A stretch of DNA of 64,000 nucleotides, from contig NC_065881.2 in NCBI RefSeq assembly GCF_932274485.2, positions 8,156,613-8,220,612 of the forward strand, written 5' to 3'. The position numbers and the translations under genes are program-made. Each line of letters starts with the position of its first letter. Positions within the stretch are counted from its first letter, which is position 1. Origin of the DNA: Patella vulgata. Taxonomy: Eukaryota > Mollusca > Gastropoda > Patellidae. Under the pieces are notes generated by a model. It made no database searches. It worked only from the letters and a program-made list of their open reading frames with translations, and was not told the DNA's origin. This document shows positions 22,286 through 33,092 of the stretch, one piece after another.

Positions 22286-22745
22286 TTAAAGGAGCTAAGT
22301 CTCTAACTCAATATCATCCACATTGAAAACACAAATTATTTGTCAATTAAATCAACTTTGATGCTGTGATCTTACCAGGAAAAGATGGGCTTCTGACATC
22401 CAATATTTAAGACAAAATAAACATTTTACCATTGGTACACGAATCGTGTACCATAATGCATTTCAGCACCATTTGTAACAAGAGACTCGAAAAACGAGGC
22501 TAGACACATTCCACAAGTAATGTTAAACAGTGACGCCATATTCTTATCTGGAGAGCATGTACAATAAATACTATCACTCGACACAAACGAGGTCATTTCT
22601 GGACTAACATATGGTTCAATTTTCATTTCAATAATTCTCTTGCGCGTAGGGGTCTTTAGCCCTGGGTGGAAACCAGAGGGCCCGCAGAAAACCCACAAGG
22701 GTTTTACAAAGAGCAAGCAGACTTATGATTTACATATAACACCAT
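22286..22745 (+). mobile_element. MITE family H with SINE-A fragment
   Basis: Starts ttaaaggagctaagtc; shares gatcttaccaggaaaagat and gtacacgaatcgtgtacc (in its own orientation) with the copy at 26846-27267. Broken at 22574-22700 by a headless reverse SINE-A fragment that ends in the shared 44-base block. Confidence 0.65.
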
Positions 22746-23131
22746 TCACTAGATTTAAAATTCAGAAGCCAGAGATATAGGCCTACTACTCATTTTGCAT
22801 ACTAAAATTCTCTCTCAAACACCACTGAAAAATAAGGATTAGGTACACAAAGGTGGGAAGTTGCTTTGTCAGTGAATATATATATTTAACCAAAAATTGT
22901 AAAAATTGACAACACAAAAAATTAAAATAAAATAAAAACAATACAGGACTGGTATTGGAATAAAAATTTGTTTGAGTATTGTTAACAATATTAGAAATAC
23001 TAGTATTGGGATCTTGGACTAAGTTAAAATAATACTAAATAGTTGATCATAACTTTCTTAGAATTCCAATGTTTTAACTTTTAGAAGTAGGGCTAGGCTA
23101 TAATATCTAAGCCAATCTTTCCTGACTTTAC
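22746..23131. other. No gene seen
   Basis: AT-rich and non-coding, with runs of A and ta. Would be intron if 23132-23230 and 17149-17382 belong to one gene. Confidence 0.4.
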
Positions 23132-23230
23132 CTGTCCATCTAAAATAAAAACACGATCCTCACGGTCCACTGTTTTGTATGAATAACTCCTTATTGTTAT
23201 GACAGTGCTCTTATACCTGCCATCATCCAT
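23132..23230 (-). CDS. Candidate first coding exon, minus strand
   Basis: Reverse strand: an ATG in a good start context (gccATGG) opens 33 codons without a stop and ends at a donor CAG|GTAAAG in phase 0. The peptide begins MDDGRYKSTV, carries ITIRSYSYKT, and ends VDREDRVFILDGQ. It has the composition of a real N-terminus (charged, no SINE text) but I do not recognise the family. It may be the 5' part of the ADISSP-like gene whose core exon lies 5.7 kb downstream on the same strand; the phases would fit only with a small linking exon (phase 0 to phase 1). It could equally be another gene or chance. Confidence 0.4.
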
Positions 23231-24415
23231 GGCACAAGCCGTCCAATAGATTCAATCAACGGTACATTCCACTCAGTTGAATACAACGGTACACAAATGT
23301 CAATGCACGGTGCTGTTTTTTTTGTTGTGTTCAAATGTTCAATGTGAAAGCTAACAAAGTGTGGATCTAACTCATGGCAAATTTAAGGTAAAAAACACAA
23401 AAAAGTAAAAAAAACCAAAACAAACCTCTGTATGAAACTTGATTGTTAACAACTGAACCCGACTTTGTTATGACCACTTGTAAACCGCGAATATGAACTG
23501 TTTACTTGTGTGTGTTTCGTCTCGGTAACTTCCACTTTTAGACTCAATCATCCAGGTCCATATCAGTTATACCAGAAATACAGCGTGGTTGAACAAGACT
23601 AATTATATCGTGTACCAAGCTAAAAATAATGATTCGCCGACAATTTGGGTTGTGTTGGCAAAATTTATGATTTAGAAGATGATAATTCTAAATCCATTTA
23701 CCGCATGCCATAAGAAAATACCACATTCTTTTAATATGTTTTCATCGCCGAGAGACTAATGTTCGAAAAAAATCAGTGTCTATTTATCGGCCGGGATTAG
23801 CGGAGAATGTCAACGGTGACCATGATTTTGCATGAGCCTCACGAGGAAAAAAATCTCGCCCGGGCCCCCTAAAGAATAATATTTATAATATATGCGTGTG
23901 CGTGGGAGAGGGTGGGGTGACAGTCCTTCCCTGCAGTGCCACCGAGTAATATGGGGCTGTGTGGAACTAGAGTCGATTTGTTGAATACTGATTGACACTG
24001 GTTGAGCATTATTATGTAAAACAATGTTGGAACCCGGGTGATTTTATGCTATTTGCGCGGTGGCACAAAAACTCATATCCACATGACCCTCATTGCGTCA
24101 CTCTCACTAATTAGCCCCTGTCGCGGACAGCAATTTATATCACCGGTATCTTAATAAAAAAAACCACATCTCTCGTTCTATGCCATATGCCGATTCTGTT
24201 ATCTATACCCGGTCCTTGAATTGATCACACATTAGCTTTCTCTTGTATTGTTTTTTATTATTATTTATTGACTGTTCATTGATTTTGTTTTATCTTATAC
24301 TGTCCACAAATACCCAACATACACAGATAATTATCTACTCTATTCTCTAGAAAATCTATTTAACCCACCCAAAACAGTTACAAAATCAGTTAGTGCGTTT
24401 GTAGGCCTATTTCAT
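23231..24415. other. Non-repeat region, possible promoter side
   Basis: No SINE, MITE or coding frame recognised over more than 1 kb, which is rare in this window. It lies upstream of the minus-strand ATG at 23230 and is less AT-rich around 23800-24130, so 5' UTR or promoter sequence of that gene could be here. No single motif is decisive. Confidence 0.3.
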
Positions 24416-24416
24416 G

Positions 24417-25036
24417 CAGGGGGTTGGTAGGCTGAATGGTTAGCACGTGCGCGCTGTATCTTAAAAGTCTGTCATTGAGTCAACTGGCGTGGTTTCGATT
24501 TCCCGGTTGTAGGTACAAGGAGTGGGGTCGCCTGTCCAGCCTTGTGGGTTTTATCCGGGTCCTCCGGTTTCCCCTCACTGCTAAAGACCCCTAGCTACGG
24601 GCAAGCGAATTATGGAAATAAAATTGAACCCTATGTTAGTCCCGAAATGTCGCTAGCCTGGAGGTCGGGTGTTCGATCCCTGCATTGGCCGAGAAAGTTC
24701 ATCCCGATTTTCCGGCGTGATTCCCCCTTGTCAGTGATGCAGGACGGAGGGCCTGACAAGGACAGCTGTCTAGTCATTCGGATGAGACGAAAAACCGAGG
24801 CCCCGTGTACACATTGGCGTGCACGTAAAAGATCCCTTGACAGTTGGAATTCGATATAAGAGTAGGCCGTAGTGCCGCTGTCCGGGCAAAATTTCCCTCA
24901 TAGCACACTGTATGGCGTATGCCCGTCTTCATTAGCCCAGTTAGGAGCAAAACAGTAGGACGTTAAACCCCATTTCATTTCATTTCATTTCATTTCAGTC
25001 CCGAAATGACCTAGTTTGTGTCGAGTGGACGTTAAA
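24417..25036 (+). repeat. SINE-A carrying a SINE-B (composite)
   Basis: Forward SINE-A head and body (24417-24649), then a SINE-B, then the SINE-A 3' end (25009-25036). The TC tail is missing. Same arrangement as 42866-43402. Confidence 0.88.
24650..24996 (+). repeat. SINE-B inside SINE-A
   Basis: 5'-truncated forward copy starting tcgctagcctgg, ending in (ATTTC)n, flanked by agtcccgaaatg (24638-24649 and 24997-25008). Variants gatgagacg, cttgacagttgg and gagcaaaacag set it apart from most SINE-B copies here. Confidence 0.9.
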
Positions 25037-25039
25037 GGT

Positions 25040-26315
25040 TAGATTTCCATGAATTACTATATAGTTCATTCCATATTTTATTACTTGATTCATTAAGGCT
25101 TCTAGCATTCCTATATCATATTTCCATGTAAATACCTATAGGCCTACTAAGTCTTCTCGTTATTTATGTATTTATATTTTAATACCCATACATCATACTT
25201 GTATGGAATGCTGTGGCATTATCAAATGTGTACATTACGCATACTGTTGTCCTGTTAGTAAATGTATATGTAAGCTAAATTAAAATTACCGTTTAAATGT
25301 CGTGTTTGTAAATATAAATATATTATTTGTCATATTGTGATAGATTTATTTGCATGTTTATATTGTATGCTGTCCTCAATAGATGTTTCGATACAATAAA
25401 ATCTTATCTTATACTTTGTATATTGTATGTACCGGTACGTTTTGTTTTGTATTTTCAAATAATAAAATGTACAATGTAGCCTCCCGGTACCTTGTATGTG
25501 GGTTCTATATGCTGTCTGATTATGTGATTGCTCTGAATTCTATACTTTGTATATTGTATATTGCTGTCCTCAAAGGATGTTTCGATGCAATAAAATTATA
25601 GTCATTTCTATTCAATTCTAAGGTGACATTGGCTTCGTTGTTCTTGGTTGGGCCTTAAAGGTTAGGGCAACCCTAATCCTAGCTGCAATTTTTCACACTG
25701 ATCCGCAGTGAATATTTGCTTGGCCGCGACAATCACTGATAAGGATGACATTGATGCGGCTTAATGAACTAGAAATTAATGCGACAAATTAAATTCTAAA
25801 ACATTTTTTGTATATATTGGAAAAATAAATAAAGGCGTTTGACGTATTTGTAGTTAAAAATTATTTCCGATTTAGTGTAAATGGGTATTAAAATGACTAA
25901 AATGCAGCATTATCTCCGAAGCAGTTATGTCTTATGTAAACAATGCACGCGCCATTCAGCCAATGATTCACCACACCGCGTGCTGTGACAGCACGTGTTA
26001 AGGCAGTCATCTATGACAGAGATATTATACGAGACTCGTAATTCTCTGTATAACAGATTGGCAATTTTTAGCGACTGAAGCAAGGCGGAAGACATCAGTA
26101 GTGGAACTATTTCTACCCTAATCCTAACTAACCCAAATAAAAAATCCGTTACTGTTTTAAATATTCTTACTCATAAACAATTATACATCCATTATTATTG
26201 GGTTAAAATATGAAATAAAGTATAAATTCAAACCCTTTCCAACTCAAGACCGCAATTTTAGGTAATTGAGGGGGATAATAGGTCCGGATGGGCCGGGTGG
26301 GTTGCAGCTGGGTGA
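25040..26315. other. No gene; possible LINE 3' scraps
   Basis: AT-rich. Two similar stretches (25330-25410 and 25540-25600) share ctgtcctcaa, ggatgtttcgat and caataaaat, as LINE 3' ends or a duplicated 3' UTR would. The rest, 25620-26315, has no recognised repeat or coding signal. Confidence 0.35.
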
Positions 26316-26317
26316 TT

Positions 26318-26512
26318 AAAGAGAGAGAGAGAGACAGACAGAGAGAGAGAGAGAGAGAGAGGGAGGGGGTTAATGTCCACTCGACACAAACTAGGTAATT
26401 TCGGGACTAACATATGCTTCAATTTTATTTCCATAATTCGCTTGCGCGTAGGGGTCTTTAGCAGTGGGAGGAAACCGGAGGACCCGGAGAAAACCGACGA
26501 GGTTGGAGTCAT
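26318..26512 (-). repeat. SINE-A, head missing
   Basis: Reverse copy with GA tract, intact 3' end and body; stops at the reverse of ccaacctcgtc. Confidence 0.85.
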
Positions 26513-26642
26513 CAAAGAAACATTTGTCTAAAAATAACTCACGACCATACATATTCCTCAAAAGCAATATATGATAAAAAATATATATTTTACCATATTA
26601 CGACAGAGTATGAACAGGGTTAGGGCACGTGAGTGTTGGGTT

Positions 26643-26796
26643 AGAATAACACATGACACAATTATATGGAATACAGTTACTTGAAGGGTTTATTTGAGCG
26701 ATGTTATCAAATTGGGAGAACCCTCGTCGAAACGTCGCTGAAATAAACTCTTCAAGTAAACTGTATTCCATATATTTGTGTCATGTGTTATTCTCA
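26643..26796. mobile_element. Fold-back element (~155 bases)
   Basis: Left arm gaataacacatgacacaa...ggaatacag...acttgaag and right arm its complement. The arms cover about 50 bases each with few mismatches. Confidence 0.85.
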
Positions 26797-26845
26797 TCCA
26801 GTTACTAAATGCCGCTTGAACTGTAAACAGTTTGTTGGGTTAGTG

Positions 26846-27267
26846 TTAAAGGAGCTAAATCGCTAACATTTGGGATCTAGAAATTGACAAAAGTGGGTCG
26901 CAACGCATATAATACTGTAATATGAATGTATATAAACTGATTTACATTCAATGGTTTCCGTTTTTACTCAAGCGAGTGTAAATTTCTAGCTTCTGGTTAT
27001 TCCAGTCTACATACGCCGTTTGAATTGGTGCAATTTGTCTAGCTTCGTCCCTCGAGTCTCTTGATACATCTGGGGCTGAAGCCCATTATGATACACGACT
27101 CGTGTACCAATGGTAAAATGTTTATTTTGTCTTAAATATTGGATTTCAAAAGCCCATCTTTTTCCGGTAAGATCACAACATCAATGTTGATTTAATTTGA
27201 CAAATAAATCGTGCTTTCAATGTTGAAGATTTTGGATGATATTGAATTAGAGACTGAGCTACTTTAA
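26846..27267 (+). mobile_element. MITE family H, near full length
   Basis: Flanked by TTAA, with ends ttaaaggagctaaat and the reverse of ttaaagtagctcagt. Contains gatacacgactcgtgtacc. Two other, partial, copies in the window. Confidence 0.75.
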
Positions 27268-27404
27268 GGCTAGATCTTGGGTTAAGGTTAGAGTTAGCGG
27301 TAGCCGCTTAGACATCTCGTAACCTTGACGAAATTTGCAGGAGCCATAATATTTTAGATTTAACCGACAGAGTCTATAACCATGATTACTTTCCTGCACC
27401 AACC

Positions 27405-27690
27405 GAGGGGGGGGGGTGTCTAGAGTGTCGCGCTTCGACCTCTAGTTGGCCGGTCACCTCTAGCTTGCGGTTGTGGATTCGATCCCTGGTGTGAGCGTAT
27501 GTGGCTTGGAGATAGGGGGCGCCTTCTCAACCTCGTGTGTTTACTCCGGGTACTCCGGTTTCTTCCCACAGGAAACACCCCTGTGCATGCGCTAAGATAA
27601 TAAAAAAATAATAAAGTAAGATTTGTCTGCGATATCACCTTCGGTGGAAGCGGACGTTCAACACTAAGAACAACAACATGCGCCATGTTC
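27405..27690 (+). repeat. SINE-C
   Basis: A third tRNA-derived SINE. The head has gtcgcgcttcgacctct and a B box tggattcgatccc. The centre has ctccgggtactccggtttc, the same domain as SINE-A (ctccgggtcctccggtttc). The end differs: ggtggaagcggacgttcaac. A scrap of its 3' end lies at 58610-58680 in reverse. Confidence 0.75.
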
Positions 27691-27821
27691 GCCGAACCCA
27701 CGTGGCTATCGTATATAACTATAGGCCTTACATGCCATTAAAATAAAAAAAAAATACTGAAAAACAATAATGTATATACAAAGAAATAAACTGATTATAT
27801 TTCCTATTTACACTACCTCTG

Positions 27822-28206
27822 GGGGATCACGTGGCTAAGCGGGTAAGACGCTAGCTCGCTAGCCTGGAGGTCAGGTGTTCGATCCCTGCATTGGCCGAGA
27901 AAGTTCATCCAGATTTTCTGGCGTGGTTCTCCCTTGTCAGTGATGCAGGACGGAGGGGCTGACAAGGAAAGCTGTCAAGGAAAGCTGTCTAGTCGTTCGG
28001 ATGGGACGAAAAACCGAGGTCCCGTGTACACATTGGCGTGCACGTAAAAGATCCCTTGGCAGTTGGAATTCGATATAAGAATAGGCCGTAGTGCCGCTGT
28101 CCGGGCAAAATTTCCCTCATAGCACACTGTATGGCGTATGCCCGTCTTCATTAGCCCAGGTTAGGAGCAGAACAGTAGGACGTTAAACTCCATTTCATTT
28201 AATTTT
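27822..28206 (+). repeat. SINE-B, full-length type copy
   Basis: Complete copy: head gatcacgtggctaagcgg, B box ggtgttcgatccc, body, taggacgttaaac and tail. Target-site duplication tttacactacctctg on both sides (27807-27821, 28207-28220) gives exact ends. Good reference for the family. Confidence 0.95.
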
Positions 28207-28431
28207 TTACACTACCTCTGTATTGAACGACTTGGATTGGTTTCTAGACGTACATGTATTACCTTCGCCTTTCTAATGTTGGGGATTATTCTGACTGATC
28301 TGTTTTCTAGATAATTTATCTTTATTGCTCCTATGTAATCACCACTGCCAAACAGTGACAGGTGATGGCGAGGACAACAGAGGCAAATGCCTAGGGCCCG
28401 GGCGCCTTGGGTCCGGCGATTTGGAGACAAA

Positions 28432-28555
28432 AAAATTATATTATTTTCATATAATATTATTTTATATTTTTATTTTATATTTTTTATATAATATTATTAA
28501 AAAATATTATTTTATATAATATTATTTTATATTTTTATATATTATTTTTAATAAT
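28432..28555. repeat. AT-rich low complexity
   Basis: Alternating tataatattattttat runs that can fold on themselves. Confidence 0.8.
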
Positions 28556-28629
28556 ATCTCAGCGTGACACATTTTGAAAATTCGACCGCCGGAAATGCTA
28601 CCGACTCACTGTCTCATTGGTATTATTTA

Positions 28630-29037
28630 TTAAATATACATTATGCAAGAGCTAAATCTGCCAATTGCACGTCTTTCTTTAGGCGTGAAATGTTATCTAA
28701 ATTATTAATTAGACATTAATTAACTTATCCAGACCATAATCAATTCTCGATGTCAACGCTAGCCTGTGACGTTTGCTGAAGTATGATCCCATTTGCTGCT
28801 CGACTTCCATTCTTGATTTAATCATGAAATGGATAATTGAGACTATGTTTTATTTTATCGTACCGACTTTAGTAATGATGATCGAGGCTAGACCCAAAAT
28901 TCAATCGCTAAGATCTCGATTCAGAGTGGATCAATTGGACTGAAATTTTCAGCAAATTCCCTTTACATTATCTAGTTTTTAACTATTATAATGAGAACTG
29001 CCAGCTCTTTATCTAATCTCCCATAATGTATCTTTAA
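28630..29037 (-). mobile_element. MITE M1
   Basis: Reverse full-length copy, ttaaatatacattatgcaag to cataatgtatctttaa, TTAA at both ends. Confidence 0.85.
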
Positions 29038-29415
29038 TTCTTTGTGCAATTAACTCGTGTAGTCGGATTTGGATAACAGAAAAGTGGCATAACCGTTGGA
29101 AAAAAAAATCTTAAATCAATTCTCCGGGTACACCCTCGAAGAAACAAATTCTGCACTACTAGGAAGTATGATCTGCAACAGCTTCATTCAGATTACTAAT
29201 CTAGAAATCAGACCGATACTAACCGCTTAGAACTAAGTATATGAAGTCCCGCTCGGGATATACTCCACAGACCAACATTTCAGGTCGAAGGGAAGGACCC
29301 GCGGACCCCCTCATCCCCGACCCCCTAGGGTGTCATCTTGTCACTGGGGCCCGGTAGCTAAGCTGCCCCAGGGCCACGCGACCTCATGGTCTGGAAGGTA
29401 TAGGTATGTATCCTA
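29038..29415. other. No gene seen
   Basis: Unassigned; a GC-richer stretch near 29290-29400 shows no open frame of interest. Confidence 0.35.
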
Positions 29416-29417
29416 AC

Positions 29418-29500
29418 AAAATGAAATGAAATGGGGTTTGGCGTCCCACAATTCTGCTCCAACTGGGCAAATGAAGAGGGGCATACGAGGTAAATTTTAC
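29418..29500 (-). repeat. SINE-B, 3' scrap
   Basis: Reverse (GAAAT)n tail and about 70 bases of the 3' end, followed by a short (TA)n run at 29508-29523. Confidence 0.75.
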
Positions 29501-29522
29501 ACGAGATATATATATATATATA

Positions 29523-29740
29523 TGCAAGCCATCTTTTCCTGGTAAGATCACAAAATCAACGTTGATTTAAATTGACAAATAATTTGTGTTTTCAATGTCG
29601 AAGACTTTGGATGATATTGAGTTAGAGACTTAGCTACTTTAATCTTGTTCATAAAGTCCACGACATGGTGTTAGAGACTTAGCTACTTTAATCTTGTTCA
29701 TAAAGTCTACGACATGGTGTTAGAGACTTAGCTACTTTCA
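29523..29740 (+). repeat. MITE H end, then tandem copies
   Basis: The right ~120 bases of MITE H (ending gacttagctactttaa) are followed by two more copies of a ~52-base unit (gttcataaagtc, acgacatggtgttagag, cttagctacttt): the MITE end has been amplified in tandem. Confidence 0.75.
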
Positions 29741-30245
29741 ATCATTTTCAAGGGAATCTGAAGAGATAAAACTTCAAAAGGGAAACTTGCCCAAATTATT
29801 TTCTGCATGTTTGCAAAAATTTAAAATTAATTAGAAGTGCTAGATGGAACACCAGAAATCTACAAGAAATAGCGGTAAGCATGAAACACGGCACTGATCG
29901 TCAGTCGCAGTGGAAATTTACATTTCTTCAATAACCCACTAAACACAGCTTTAATAGAAGCAAATTTATGTTCCAAATTATGCCTGGTCAAAAGTCCGAT
30001 TAACAACCAATAGCTAACTGCGTAACAATATGATTACGCTTTAAACAAAGCTCCAAATTGGACCAAATATTTTATTATTCCCAATTGACCAGTGCATAGC
30101 AGAATATTTTAGATAAACTAATTGCGTGACAAACGAGGCTATTAAATCGAAAACAATGTAAACTATAATGTATGTAAACGAACAAGACTTTCGCCGTTTT
30201 TATACCTTACATCACTGTCCAAAGTTTTAGGGAAGACCCCAGATT
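29741..30245. other. No gene seen
   Basis: AT-rich, no recognised element. Confidence 0.35.
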
Positions 30246-30362
30246 AAACAAAGGGCTGTCATGTTGCTGTACTTGGGATAGATTTGATTGAACGAGAAGA
30301 ATAGACGTCACTCCCTCAAAAGCTCAAGTATCAGAAGCCAATCCAGCAATGGGCAGACAGGA
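30246..30362 (+). repeat. Dispersed repeat R2, copy 2
   Basis: Matches 14194-14345 (ttgctgtacttgggata, agtatcagaagccaatcc). Confidence 0.7.
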
Positions 30363-30565
30363 ATATGAATATGTCAATAAATAACCTAGACTCGTGGTTT
30401 GGACAAAACAGTCAAATTCGACGAAGCATACAGTCAACACTGTTGTATATAAATCCGCCCGCAATATGATTACATACTTATTTTTCTCGACAACGTTTCT
30501 TATTTGTCAATTCAAAATCGAAATTAAATTTATAGCCCGAATTGGTAGTATATCGAATACTACCA

Positions 30566-30808
30566 GGGAGAGGAATGGGGTTTAACGTCCACTTGACACA
30601 AACTAGTTCATTTCGGGACTAACACATATGGTTCAATTTTATTTCAATAATTCGCTTGCGCATATAGGGGCCTTTAGCAGTGGGAGAAAACCGGAGGACT
30701 CGGAGAAAACCCACGAGGTTAAACAGGCGACCATACTCATTGTCGAAACTCCGCCAGTTGACCTTATGATACAGCGCGCATGTGCTAACCATTCGGCCAT
30801 CCATCCCC
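30566..30808 (-). repeat. SINE-A
   Basis: Reverse copy with a deleted stretch between gtcgaaact and gccagttgacc; GA tail reduced to a few bases. It is the last copy of the leftward-oriented group before polarity flips. Confidence 0.85.
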
Positions 30809-31800
30809 TCAATGCACTACATAAATGACTAGCTGGATATAAATTATTACAAGCCCAGTTAATGATTACATTGTACTAGCTGACCATTGGTGTCTAAAAA
30901 TACGACGTTCGCTGCATAGTTTTCCGTAATCGGAAGCTTTTATGGTTGGTCTGAACCCTGGGCATTAAATTAAGAGTTACTTCCCGTCAATTGTCTTGCT
31001 TGACGGAGACAAAATTATTCCAGGGAGACGTTATTGTGTAGTTTGTTTTCAATCATAATTATTTTCTGCTATTTTGTGTTTGTCATCTACATTTCAAATT
31101 AATTTTAATAATTCGACTTTCTCAATGACCAATCTTTGAAAACAAATCCTATTTTTATTTATTGATAAACTATTTATACCCTGTTCCATGAAAGGAAAAA
31201 TGTGTAATGAGTTCTCCCGCAGAGGAAATTATTTTTTTGTGTCTAATTTTTGTGAAAATCCAGCATAAAAATTGAAATTTCGATGTAAGTTTATCATCTG
31301 CGTATTTAATTTTGTCTAAATTACAATTATAAGACAATGCTGACATTTGTTTATTCACAATATAGATATAATATGAGTAAAGAGGGGATTATCATCACAG
31401 TATTCAAAGAAGAGCAGTTTGGCCATCATTTCAGTTTCAGTTTCACCCATTTTTAACCAGGCAGGGTGCCTAATACAAGCATTTCCTGAGTACATTGAAG
31501 CTGATTGTTGTCAAATATAAAACCTTTATATTAATAAAGTTTCTCAAGTGATGAAAACCTGTTAAATAAATTCGTTTTTTTCAATATGATTTTAATTTAG
31601 ATCTAATTAGTAATATAAATTGTGTATTTGTATTGGATAAATTAATGATTAATTGTGTTTAAAAAAAGAACAAAAAGTATGAGAATTATTTTATTGACGT
31701 TGTATATGTGACATCATTGATTAGATACTTAGACAAGATTTGGTAGAGGGGAGATAAATCTATGTTGACATGTGCATTGTTTTGCCCAGCGTATCGATAT
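30809..31800. other. No repeat seen; upstream of the array gene
   Basis: About 1 kb of AT-rich sequence without recognised SINE, MITE or frame. A 5' untranslated exon or promoter of the plus-strand gene could lie here, but no motif proves it. Confidence 0.3.
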
Positions 31801-32032
31801 GGCCCCGAGTTCACAAAGCATTCTAAGACTTAAGTTAAGAATTTACTAAAAATTGTTCCCCTTATTTTATCCAAAATATAGCCCATTATAAAACTTTTGT
31901 TGTTTTAATAAGATACTACATGTATGTACAAAGTTTTGTGTTTCTGGATCAAAGATATTTCTCATAAACAGTGATTGAAAGTTGAGTAAATTCTTAACTT
32001 AAGTTTGAGAATGCTTTGTGAACTCGGGGCCT
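31801..32032. mobile_element. MITE family D, copy 2
   Basis: Ends ggccccgagttcacaaagc and gctttgtgaactcggggcc are perfect inverted copies. Matches 12358-12592. Confidence 0.88.
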
Positions 32033-32204
32033 GAATTGTTTTTAACCACTTCTGTGCCAGTTTCAGTTACGCTCTTGTGTGACTGGAAAAAAGCTTGGCT
32101 CTAGCACTGCGATTCACGCGATGCTTCAAAGCTTCGCTCAATATTAGTTCTTTTAGGAATGGCTTCTGATCGGACCCTGTGTGTTCTAGGACACAGGACA
32201 CTCT

Positions 32205-32362
32205 GGACAGTTGGAATTCAAAATAAGAGTAGGTGTCATGCTTTCTAGGCAAAATTAACTTCATAGCACACTGTATATATGGCGTATGCCTGCCTTCATA
32301 AGATTCGCCCAGTCGAAGAAAAGTAGGATGTTAAAATTTAAAACCCAATTTCATTTCATCTC
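32205..32362 (+). repeat. SINE-B, old 3' part
   Basis: Diverged forward copy (gttggaattcaaaataag, cactgtatatatggcg) ending in catttcatc just 36 bases before the acceptor of constant exon 1. Confidence 0.75.
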
Positions 32363-32441
32363 TGATTCTGTTACATTTTATCTATTTTATTTTATAGATT
32401 TGATACACAGTATATAACTTGTAAGCTTATCTTGAAAAGCT

Positions 32442-32474
32442 CATGAAAACCACAGACTTTCAAAATGGATCCTG
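32442..32474 (+). promoter_or_regulatory. Small upstream ORF overlapping the start
   Basis: An ATG at 32442 reads ten codons (MKTTDFQNGS) and stops at TGA in the +1 frame across the main ATG at 32465. If the transcript includes it, such an overlapping upstream ORF would lower translation of the main frame. Seen directly; the effect is inference. Confidence 0.4.
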
Positions 32475-33092
32475 AGGAAGCCAATAAATTTATCAATGCT
32501 TTGGTTAAAAATCTACAAGTATTATGCCACGGTCATGTTAATTTTAATACCTCTATTCAAGTCATTGGTCATCTGTATTTAAACGTCGACAGCGATACTA
32601 ATATCGACTATATAGTCAATGAAAAAGTCTGCAAAAATGACACATCGTCTACAGTTTTTGTGAGCAAGAGTTATCATTCTGAGCCGAAGGGTTCTGCTAA
32701 GCCGGAATCAGACATTAACAAAGAACAAATCGGACAAAAGTCCCCTCAAAAGAATCTCAATCAAACACCTGTAATATCAGACAAATTCAAAAATCAACAA
32801 AGAAACTTATTGCAAAGTCCTTCACATGCTTCGAATATTAATCCCGCCTATAGAGATCAAAGGCATATGACTTACCAAAGCAAACCATATGATCAGCAGG
32901 AACCACCAGTTAAAATTCCCAGATTTGCAATGGGAAAACTTCCCAAGCAATCTCCAGAATATTATAGAGCCGCCACAAAAGCACATGGGAATTCTTCAGA
33001 GCAAGTTATAGATTTATGTGATATAAAAAAAGAGCCAGGAACTGAAATAATGGATGTGGAACTTGATTCAGCTGATCATTCTAATGTACCAG
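32465..33092 (+). CDS. Constant exon 1 of the alternative-3'-exon gene
   Basis: First coding exon, 209 full codons plus one base. The likely exon start is 32398, after the acceptor ttttatag. The ATG has a strong context (aaaATGG). The donor at 33093 is GTAAAA, phase 1. Residues 1-58 (MDPEEANKFI..., with LVKNLQVLCHGHVNF and VIGHLYLNVD) look like a compact folded domain that I cannot name; it is not a BTB/POZ domain. Residues 70-180 are polar and disordered-looking. Residues 181-192 read VIDLCDIKKEPG: VIDL is a SUMO-interaction motif and IKKE a sumoylation site, a pairing typical of chromatin and transcription factors. The exon is shared by all putative isoforms. If the donor is skipped, the frame ends after 11 more codons (stop at 33125), a possible short isoform. 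Confidence 0.85.

Noticed and set aside
27822-27890. tRNA-like sequence with A and B boxes
   Set aside because: It is the promoter head of SINE-B. No cloverleaf with a matching acceptor stem was found, and the same sequence heads many SINE copies. The same holds for SINE-A and SINE-C heads.
32465-32640. BTB/POZ domain in the shared first exon
   Set aside because: Expected by analogy with lola, but the peptide lacks the BTB pattern (no D-x-x-L or F-x-x-H-x-x-V-L order) and is too short.
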